A stretch of 18,506 nt of DNA from Geodermatophilaceae bacterium. GTDB taxonomy: Bacteria > Actinomycetota > Actinomycetes > Mycobacteriales > Geodermatophilaceae. The notes under the pieces were generated by a model. The model had not been told where the DNA came from, made no database searches, and worked only from the letters and a program-made list of their open reading frames with translations. Both the position numbers and the translations under genes were made by a program. The DNA lies in NCBI GenBank assembly GCA_013813215.1, contig JACCSC010000217.1, forward strand, positions 1 through 18,506, read 5' to 3'. Positions 13,612 through 18,506 of this stretch are shown here, piece after piece. Numbering within the stretch: position 1 is the stretch's first letter; the number at the start of each line of letters is the position of its first letter.

Positions 13612-14481
13612 TCAGATGTCGCCGGAGAAGGTGTCGCAGGAGCCGGGGTCGCCGCTGTCGTAGCCGGTCTGGAACCACCGCTCCCGCTGCTCGGACGAAC
13701 CGTGCGTCCAGGTGTCCGGGTTGACCCGGGCCCCGGCCTGCTCCTGGATGCGGTCGTCACCAATGGCGGCCGCCGCGTTCAGACCCTCGGCGATGTCGGC
13801 CGGCGTCAGCGCGGCGAAGATCGAGGAGTCGGTGTCCGCTGCATACGCCGCCCACGCCCCGGCGTAACAGTCCGCCTGCAGCTCGAGCCTGACCGCGCCG
13901 CTGTCCGCGCCCGTGTCGTTGCCGACCTGGTCGGTCGTGCCGAGCAGGTTCTGCACGTGGTGGCCGTACTCGTGCCCGATCACGTAGGCCTGGGCGAAGT
14001 CGCCGCTGGCGCCGAACCGGCTGCTCAGCTCGTCGAAGAACCCGAGGTCGAGGTAGACCCCCTCGTCCGGCGGGCAGTAGAACGGTCCGACCGCCGACGT
14101 GGCGGCCCCGCAGGCGGTGTTGACCTGGCCCGTGAACAGCGTGGTCGTCGCCTCGCGGTAGGAGCGCCCGCTGTCGGTGAAGGACTGCGTCCAGTAGTCC
14201 TGGACGCTGTTGACCACGGCGACGACCCGGCAGTCCTCCTGCTGGTCGGCGTCCGCGCCGGTCTGACAGTCCTCCAACGACCCTGGATCGGCCGGCGTGT
14301 CACCGGTGACTCCGAGCCCGTCCAGCCCGCCGCCGAGGAACAGCACGAGCAGCAGGCCGACGATTCCGAGTCCGCCGCCGCCCAGCGCGATCCGCGGCAT
14401 GCCGCCACCACCGCCGCCACGCCGCCCGCGCACGTCGCGGACCTGGGAGGTGTCCAGCCGCGCGCGATCGTCGAAGTCCAT
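13612..14481 (-). CDS. YpfJ/KPN_02809-like neutral zinc metallopeptidase, membrane-anchored
   Basis: The 289-residue protein starts at an ATG with a strong GGGAGGAGG upstream. A short cytoplasmic Arg/Gly-rich N-terminus (about 1-30) precedes one membrane helix (about 31-50). The rest should lie outside the cell. The zinc site is GHEYGHH (His170, Glu171, His174) with Glu200 in LELQADCYAGAW as likely third ligand. These motifs and the FYCPPDEGVYLDLGFFDEL block (134-152) define this family. Six or more cysteines in the exported part may form disulfides. Substrates are unknown. It sits between tyrA and cinA in a tight operon with gaps of 12 and 3 nt. Confidence 0.93.
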   Translation of the reverse strand: MDFDDRARLDTSQVRDVRGRRGGGGGGMPRIALGGGGLGIVGLLLVLFLGGGLDGLGVTGDTPADPGSLEDCQTGADADQQEDCRVVAVVNSVQDYWTQSFTDSGRSYREATTTLFTGQVNTACGAATSAVGPFYCPPDEGVYLDLGFFDELSSRFGASGDFAQAYVIGHEYGHHVQNLLGTTDQVGNDTGADSGAVRLELQADCYAGAWAAYAADTDSSIFAALTPADIAEGLNAAAAIGDDRIQEQAGARVNPDTWTHGSSEQRERWFQTGYDSGDPGSCDTFSGDI

Positions 14482-14493
14482 GTGGCCTCCTCC

Positions 14494-15417
14494 CTATGCC
14501 GGACCCTGCACCGACAGGACGTCGTCGGCAACCGCTGACAGCCACCCCCCTCGGCGACCCAGGTCCAGCAATCGCTCGCGCAGCGTCATATCGGCCGGGT
14601 CCAGCGGCGGACCGTCGACGGCGGGGGGCGGCCAACCTGACCGTACGGCGTGTCCTGACCTCAGCAGGACGGCCGCGTCCTCGGCAAGCAGCTGCACCGT
14701 CTCGGCCACGGCCACGTCCACCGCAGCCGCGTTGTCCCGGCACATCGCGATCGACAGGTCAGGCGGCGAACCGGCGACTCGCGTGCCGTCGCGGAACGAC
14801 CCGGCGGCGAGCGACAGGGCAAGCGGCCCGCCGGCCGAGGCCACCGAGGCCACCGCGGCGGCCAGCAGGTGGGGGAGGTGGCTGATCCGGGCCACGGCGG
14901 CGTCGTGGTCGGCCGCGGCGGCGGGCACGACGCGCGCACCGATGCCGGTGAGCAGCCGGGCCAGCTTCAGCCAGTGGGCCAGGACGGTGTCCGGCTCGAG
15001 CCCGAGCACCCAGGTCGCCCCGTCGAACAGCGTGCGTTCCGCAGCGGCGAAACCGGCGAACTCCTTGCCCGCCATTGGATGTCCGCCCACGAACCGCCCG
15101 GCCAGCCCGGCCCGTCGGGCGGCGGCGTACGCCGGTCCCTTCACCGAACCCACGTCGGTCAGTACGGCGTCAGGGGGCAGCAGGCCGGCGATCTCGGCGA
15201 CGGCACCGGTCAGCGTGGTCAGCGGGACGGCCAGCACGACGACGTCGGCGGCCGCGACCGCGTCGCCGAGGCCGGCGCCGACGGCGATCCCGGCCGTGCC
15301 GGCGGCCGACCTCGTGGCCAGATCGGAGTCCCACCCGCTGACCGGGTGGCCGGCATCAGCCAGCCGCAGGGCCAGCGAACCGCCGATCAGCCCGAGGCCC
15401 ACCACCGCGATGTTCAC
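14494..15417 (-). CDS. tyrA: Prephenate dehydrogenase
   Basis: This 307-residue NAD(P)-dependent enzyme of tyrosine biosynthesis oxidatively decarboxylates prephenate to 4-hydroxyphenylpyruvate. The Rossmann motif is GLGLIGG (7-13), with Asp30 in GWDSD pointing to NAD. TDVGSVKG (87-94), GGHPMAGKEFAG (111-122) and SHLPHLLA with His180 are the family signatures for substrate binding and catalysis. No ACT domain is visible. The start overlaps the thioesterase stop by ATGA (15414-15417) and the stop is 12 nt before the metallopeptidase start. Tyrosine is also the terminal residue of MftA, but that link is only coincidence of neighbourhood. Confidence 0.94.
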   Translation of the reverse strand: MNIAVVGLGLIGGSLALRLADAGHPVSGWDSDLATRSAAGTAGIAVGAGLGDAVAAADVVVLAVPLTTLTGAVAEIAGLLPPDAVLTDVGSVKGPAYAAARRAGLAGRFVGGHPMAGKEFAGFAAAERTLFDGATWVLGLEPDTVLAHWLKLARLLTGIGARVVPAAAADHDAAVARISHLPHLLAAAVASVASAGGPLALSLAAGSFRDGTRVAGSPPDLSIAMCRDNAAAVDVAVAETVQLLAEDAAVLLRSGHAVRSGWPPPAVDGPPLDPADMTLRERLLDLGRRGGWLSAVADDVLSVQGPA

Positions 15418-15824
15418 TCCGGGTCGAGGATGGGGGTCTCGCGCCTGACTACGCGGCCGAGACAGGTGGCCACGTGGGTCTGTCCGGCGTACACCTCGAT
15501 CCGGTACAGCCCGGTGCGGCGGGTGCGTGAGATCTCGCTGCCCTCGCAGACCAGCCGGGCCCCGACCGGTGCGGTGGACAGCAACTCGGCGTGCACCTCG
15601 ACGGCCACGGCCACGGTGCCGTGGCTGTTGGACGCTGCCGCATGCACGACATCGGCGAGGGAGACGACCACGCCGCCGTGCAGCGCCCCGTGGGCGTTGG
15701 TGTGCCGGTCCTCGACGGTCAGGGCGGCGCGCGCGTAGCCGGGCCGCACCTCCTCCAGCGTGACGCCCAGCGCGTCGGCGTACGGATCGGCGGACAGCCG
15801 GGCGAACAGCTGGTCGTCGATCAC
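15414..15824 (-). CDS. PaaI-type hotdog thioesterase
   Basis: Two starts are possible: GTG at 15824 (136 residues) or ATG at 15851 (145 residues). I prefer GTG because a TAGGCT box ends 7 nt before it, which suits a leaderless mRNA; neither has a clear Shine-Dalgarno. The hotdog signature is HTNAHGALHGGVVVSLAD (41-58), with Asn43, His49, Gly50, Gly51 and Asp58 at PaaI active-site positions. PaaI family members hydrolyse acyl-CoA thioesters, often aromatic ones. The end overlaps tyrA by ATGA, making this the first gene of the operon. The acyl substrate is unknown. Confidence 0.88.
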   Translation of the reverse strand: MIDDQLFARLSADPYADALGVTLEEVRPGYARAALTVEDRHTNAHGALHGGVVVSLADVVHAAASNSHGTVAVAVEVHAELLSTAPVGARLVCEGSEISRTRRTGLYRIEVYAGQTHVATCLGRVVRRETPILDPE

Positions 15825-15831
15825 CCGGCCG

Positions 15832-15841
15832 AGCCTAGGGT
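15832..15841. promoter_or_regulatory. Overlapping divergent -10 boxes around CCTAGG
   Basis: AGCCTAGGGT reads TAGGGT on the plus strand (15836-15841) toward the O-methyltransferase gene. It reads TAGGCT on the minus strand (15832-15837) toward the thioesterase operon. Both fit the actinobacterial TANNNT -10. RNA polymerase could occupy only one direction at a time. -35 elements are not clear. Confidence 0.5.
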
Positions 15842-15872
15842 GGGCCGACATCGAGAACTGGGAGGCCCGCGA

Positions 15873-16529
15873 ATGACACCGAAGTCGTTCCTGCTCACCG
15901 CAGACGTCCACGACTACCTGATGGACAACAGTGAGCCGCTGGACGACGTGCAGCGGGACCTCATCGCGGAGACCACTGCGCTCGGGGACATCGCGAGTAT
16001 GCAGATCGCTCCCGAACAGGGTGCCTTCATGACCATGCTCGTGCAGTTGATGGGCGCGACGTCGGCGATCGAGATCGGCACGTTCACCGGGTACTCCGCC
16101 CTCGCGATCTCCCGCGGGCTGCCCCCCGGTGGCACCCTGCTCTGCCTGGACATCAGCGAGGAGTGGACCGAGATCGCGCGGCGCTACTGGCATCGGGCGG
16201 GCGTCGAGGAGCACATCGAGCTGCGGATCGGCCCGGCTCTGGACACGCTGCGCGCGCTGCCACCCACTCCGGCGTACGACCTTGCGTTCATCGACGCCGA
16301 CAAGCCGGAGTACCCGGCCTACCTGGAGGAACTGGCACCGCGGATGCGCACGAACGGGGTGGTCATCGTGGACAACGTGCTGCGCGACGGCCGGGTGGTG
16401 CCCGGTCGCGAGACCGACGACGGAGACCGCCAGATGCAGGCGTTCAACCGGCTGGCGGCGAGTGACCAGCGTTTCGACACGCTGCTCATGCCACTGGCGG
16501 ACGGGTTGACGTTCCTCCGCAAGCGCTGA
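15873..16529 (+). CDS. O-methyltransferase, family 3 (caffeoyl-CoA OMT-like)
   Basis: The 218-residue protein starts at ATG 15873 with GGGAGG at 15860-15865. SAM-binding motif I is AIEIGTFTGYSALA (65-78), Asp93 in CLDISEEW binds the SAM ribose, and FIDADK (139-144) with VDNVL (166-170, Asp167 and Asn168) are the divalent-metal ligands. These define the metal-dependent class of O-methyltransferases. Such enzymes methylate catechol-type hydroxyls. Actinobacterial members are common and mostly unassigned. It stands alone, divergent from the thioesterase-tyrA operon, with its stop 91 nt before the tadA pair. The natural acceptor is unknown. Confidence 0.92.
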   Translation: MTPKSFLLTADVHDYLMDNSEPLDDVQRDLIAETTALGDIASMQIAPEQGAFMTMLVQLMGATSAIEIGTFTGYSALAISRGLPPGGTLLCLDISEEWTEIARRYWHRAGVEEHIELRIGPALDTLRALPPTPAYDLAFIDADKPEYPAYLEELAPRMRTNGVVIVDNVLRDGRVVPGRETDDGDRQMQAFNRLAASDQRFDTLLMPLADGLTFLRKR

Positions 16530-16620
16530 CCGGCGAGTCAGGATCGCCCGACCGGGTTCTATGCCGCGCTCGTCCGCTCTGGGACCATCCGGCACAACGG
16601 TCGGGGAGAGGCGGGTGTTG

Positions 16621-17112
16621 ATGTCAGCGCAAGGGTTCGCCGTCGTCGCGCATCGCGACCAAGGCAGGTGGTCGTGCGATCTCGTGCCCGAGGCGCTGAC
16701 CTCGGATCTGGACCGCTGCCTCGTGCAACTCGACCCGTACGCCGGCACCGACGGCACTTTCGCCTTTGTGAACGCCGCTGGCGACGAGAGTTTCGTGGCC
16801 ATCCGGGTAGAGGGCGGTCGGGCGCCGCGCTACCTGCTCTCCGATGCGGCGGCGGCGTTCGAGTGGCCGATGGCCCGTCAGGTGCTGGAGCGGGTGGTGA
16901 CCGATCCGGCCCTACATCCGGAGCGCACCTGGCCGGCCGGTGACCTGGATCTGTTCGTCGACCACGGGGTCAGTGCGGCCGAATTGCGGATGCTGCTGGA
17001 CAACATCGAGCTGTCCGCCGACGAGCTGCTCGGCTACCTCGCCGAGAGCCTGGGTTTCGGCCCGGAGTACGCCGTCGTGGTGGACGCGCTGCCGGGCACC
17101 CTGACCGCGTGA
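16621..17112 (+). CDS. tRNA adenosine deaminase-associated protein
   Basis: I chose ATG 16621 (163 residues), because GGGGAGAGG lies just upstream and the family is about this length; an in-frame ATG at 16561 would add 20 residues of non-native look. The sequence GFAVVAHRDQGRWSCDLVPE at the start and the acidic centre with FAFVNAAGDESFVAIRVEGG match the family annotated by its fixed position before tadA in Actinobacteria (TIGR03941). The gap to tadA is 19 nt. A role in TadA function or regulation is assumed from the linkage. No enzyme motif is visible. Confidence 0.88.
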   Translation: MSAQGFAVVAHRDQGRWSCDLVPEALTSDLDRCLVQLDPYAGTDGTFAFVNAAGDESFVAIRVEGGRAPRYLLSDAAAAFEWPMARQVLERVVTDPALHPERTWPAGDLDLFVDHGVSAAELRMLLDNIELSADELLGYLAESLGFGPEYAVVVDALPGTLTA

Positions 17113-17131
17113 GGCATCGGTCCGCCGGCCG

Positions 17132-17584
17132 ATGACCGACGAGGACCTGATGCGGCTGGCCCTCGAGGTGGCCGCCGGAGCCGCGACGTGGGGAGATGTG
17201 CCCGTCGGCGCCGTGGTCTCCGACGCGGACGGGGAGGTCGTCAGTACGGCGGCCAACGAGCGCGAGCGCACCGGTGATCCCACGGCGCACGCCGAGGTGT
17301 TGGCGCTGCGCCGAGCGGCGATCCGGACCGGATCGTGGCGGCTGTCCGGCAGCACCCTGACGGTGACACTGGAACCCTGTACGATGTGCGCCGGCGCTCT
17401 GGTCCTGGCGCGGGTCGCTCGCTGTGTGTACGGCGCGGACGACGCCAAGGCCGGCGCGGTCGGCTCCCTGTGGGATGTCCTGCGCGACCGGCGGCTCAAC
17501 CACCGCGTCGAGGTCGTCGGCGGCGTGCTCGCGGTGGAGTCCGGCGTCCTGCTGCGTGACTTCTTCGCTCCACACCGAGGCTGA
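17132..17584 (+). CDS. tadA: tRNA-specific adenosine deaminase TadA
   Basis: The 150-residue enzyme converts A34 of tRNA-Arg(ACG) to inosine. Zinc and catalytic residues are His53 and Glu55 in THAE-type motif PTAHAEV (50-56), and Cys83 and Cys86 in LEPCTMCAGA. GDVPVGAVV (21-29) is the usual strand before the active site. Length is normal. It is preceded by its associated protein gene in the same direction. Its substrate tRNA gene is also in this window at 12009-12084. The convergent FhuF-like gene ends 3 nt away. Confidence 0.96.
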   Translation: MTDEDLMRLALEVAAGAATWGDVPVGAVVSDADGEVVSTAANERERTGDPTAHAEVLALRRAAIRTGSWRLSGSTLTVTLEPCTMCAGALVLARVARCVYGADDAKAGAVGSLWDVLRDRRLNHRVEVVGGVLAVESGVLLRDFFAPHRG

Positions 17585-17587
17585 GCC

Positions 17588-18226
17588 TCACCGGCGCTCG
17601 CGCAGGATCACGCAGTCGCCACACAACCCGTAGCCATCGACTCGAAAGAGGTTGCAGCAGGTCCGTCGCCGGTAGCGCGTTCCCGTCCAGTCCCCGAAGT
17701 CGGCCAGCTCGGCCGGAAGGTCTACCGCTGCGGCGACTCCCTTGCGCCGCAACATGACCAGCGCTCCGGCCAGCGCCGAGGCGACGTTGCCCCAGAGCCG
17801 CCGGGCCCCCGGTCCGCACGCCTCGTCCACCGCCTCGACGAGCGGTCCCAGATGGCGGTCGACCAGTGCGGCCCAGGCGCCTTCGGCCGGGTGCAGACCG
17901 GGGTCGCGCAGCGCGAGCTCGACCGGGCCGACGTCGGGCAGGCGGTAGGTCAGGTTGGCGGGGCCGAGATCGGGTACGCCGTCGGCGAGGGCCAGGCAGC
18001 CGAGGTGGATCGAGCCGACCCGGCTCGCCCAGCCTTGCAGGAACAGCGATCCGGCGATGTCCCGGCGAGCGGTGGACAGGCGGTCGGCGTACAGGTCGAT
18101 CGCTGCGCTGGGGTCTTCCAGCAGGCCGGTGACATCGCGGCCGGTGGCCAGCGGCGTCGGGCTGAGGCTGAAGAACTGACCGATGTCCCGCAGTTCACGG
18201 AACGGGACGACAGAAGCGCTCGGCAC
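17588..18226 (-). CDS. FhuF-like (2Fe-2S) siderophore-iron reductase family protein
   Basis: The C-terminus carries CC-x10-C-x2-C (RRTCCNLFRVDGYGLCGDC), the [2Fe-2S] signature of FhuF-type ferric-siderophore reductases. The rest is alpha-helical with LGCLALADGVPDL and WGNVASALAGAL as FhuF-like blocks. The start is uncertain. GTG 18226 gives 212 residues. An upstream ATG at 18307 would run antisense into tRNA-Ser(CGA), so it is unlikely. The protein probably reduces Fe(III) from siderophores in the cytoplasm. No transport genes are adjacent. It is convergent to tadA with only a 3-nt gap, and no terminator was seen there. Confidence 0.85.
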   Translation of the reverse strand: MPSASVVPFRELRDIGQFFSLSPTPLATGRDVTGLLEDPSAAIDLYADRLSTARRDIAGSLFLQGWASRVGSIHLGCLALADGVPDLGPANLTYRLPDVGPVELALRDPGLHPAEGAWAALVDRHLGPLVEAVDEACGPGARRLWGNVASALAGALVMLRRKGVAAAVDLPAELADFGDWTGTRYRRRTCCNLFRVDGYGLCGDCVILRERR

Positions 18227-18264
18227 GGCCCCATCGTGCGCCAGAAAGTCGGGCGCGGGTGCAG

Positions 18265-18270
18265 TACCCT
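18265..18270 (+). promoter_or_regulatory. Candidate -10 box of tRNA-Ser(CGA)
   Basis: TACCCT fits TANNNT and ends 7 nt before the mature 5' end of the tRNA. Transcription would begin at or next to the tRNA 5' end. No convincing -35 is visible. Confidence 0.4.
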
Positions 18271-18277
18271 CGTCGGC

Positions 18278-18367
18278 GGTGGCGTGTCCGAGCGGCCGAA
18301 GGAGCACGCCTCGAAAGCGTGTGAGGGTTCACGCCCTCCGTGGGTTCAAATCCCACCGCCACCGCCA
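18278..18367 (+). tRNA. tRNA-Ser (anticodon CGA)
   Basis: Acceptor GGTGGCG pairs with CGCCACC. The anticodon stem-loop CACGC-CTCGAAA-GCGTG holds CGA and reads UCG. A class II long variable arm (GAGGGTTCACGCCCTC) and T loop GGTTCAAATCC are present. G discriminator and an encoded CCA (18365-18367) complete it. Confidence 0.95.
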
Positions 18368-18378
18368 CTCTCGGTTCA

Positions 18379-18506
18379 TCAGCAGCAGGCACTCCCGCGC
18401 CAGGCCTGTACCCCCTCGTACGCCGCGACCGCGGCGATCACGAGGGCCGCGACCGGATCGGCCCAAGCCCAGCCGCCGGTGGAGTTGAGCAGCAACCCGA
18501 CGAGCA
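18379..18506 (-). CDS. C-terminal end of a CDF-like cation transporter (partial)
   Basis: The minus strand is open from TGA (18379-18381) to the window edge and encodes about 42 residues. LVGLLLNSTGG then WAWADPVAALVIAAVAAYEG form one hydrophobic segment after a WADP motif, and the protein ends AWRGSACC. The WADPVAALVIA pattern is typical of the last helix of CDF-type cation transporters, in which the protein stops soon after it. The Cys-Cys tail may bind metal. The rest lies beyond 18506. Confidence 0.75.
   Translation of the reverse strand, partial: LVGLLLNSTGGWAWADPVAALVIAAVAAYEGVQAWRGSACC

Noticed and set aside
15825..16802. N-terminal extension of the thioesterase frame up to 16802
   Set aside because: This part is antisense to the O-methyltransferase gene. 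The hotdog domain begins near 15824.
1..18506. CRISPR array, insertion sequence or prophage
   Set aside because: No regularly spaced repeats, transposase or integrase motifs, or phage structural genes were seen. The three tRNA genes show no flanking duplicated att-like 3' ends within the window.

Overview
The window is high-GC, gene-dense actinobacterial DNA, with GTG starts, many 1-4 nt start/stop overlaps and TANNNT-type -10 boxes. Mycofactocin (MFT) biosynthesis genes, MFT-dependent SDRs, a tRNA adenosine deaminase-associated protein beside tadA, and a CC-x10-C-x2-C FhuF-like protein all fit Actinomycetota. The genus cannot be fixed from the sequence alone.

Region 1 (1-4448, +) holds three tandem paralogous MFT-dependent short-chain dehydrogenases. 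The third overlaps a MoxR-type AAA+ ATPase by GTGA, and a von Willebrand A protein with a MIDAS motif follows. The layout suggests an operon of redox enzymes plus a chaperone or metal-insertion pair. Region 2 (4449-5668) holds a palindrome, a vapBC toxin-antitoxin pair (-) with a palindromic operator candidate, and a frameshifted TIGR03086-type pseudogene. Region 3 (5669-7677, +) holds ogt, a translationally coupled 2OG-Fe(II) oxygenase, and a classical SDR.

Region 4 (7707-11788) is a rearranged mycofactocin locus. mftD (+) converges on mftC-mftB-mftA (-) across an 18-bp-arm inverted repeat. A small three-helix membrane protein lies upstream of mftA and overlaps it by ATGA. Divergent from that gene is a methyltransferase that looks like mftM. 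mftE, mftF and mftR are not in the window. The cluster makes the peptide-derived redox cofactor (MftA peptide, MftB chaperone, MftC radical SAM, MftD oxidative deaminase, MftM glycan methylation). The SDRs of region 1 would use it.

Region 5 (11862-18506) is housekeeping. It has tRNA-Ser(GCU) and tRNA-Arg(ACG), then a compact minus-strand operon (thioesterase, prephenate dehydrogenase, YpfJ-like metalloprotease, CinA, 71-aa protein). Divergent from it are an O-methyltransferase and the tadA pair. A FhuF-like Fe-S protein (-), tRNA-Ser(CGA) and the C-terminal end of a CDF-like cation transporter (-) finish the window. TadA is the enzyme expected to convert A34 of the tRNA-Arg(ACG) encoded about 5 kb away.

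The best candidates for something undescribed are the membrane protein coupled to mftA and the three-SDR/MoxR/VWA operon. No stretch over 300 bases is without a gene except the area around the pseudogene (5130-5668), which is described below.
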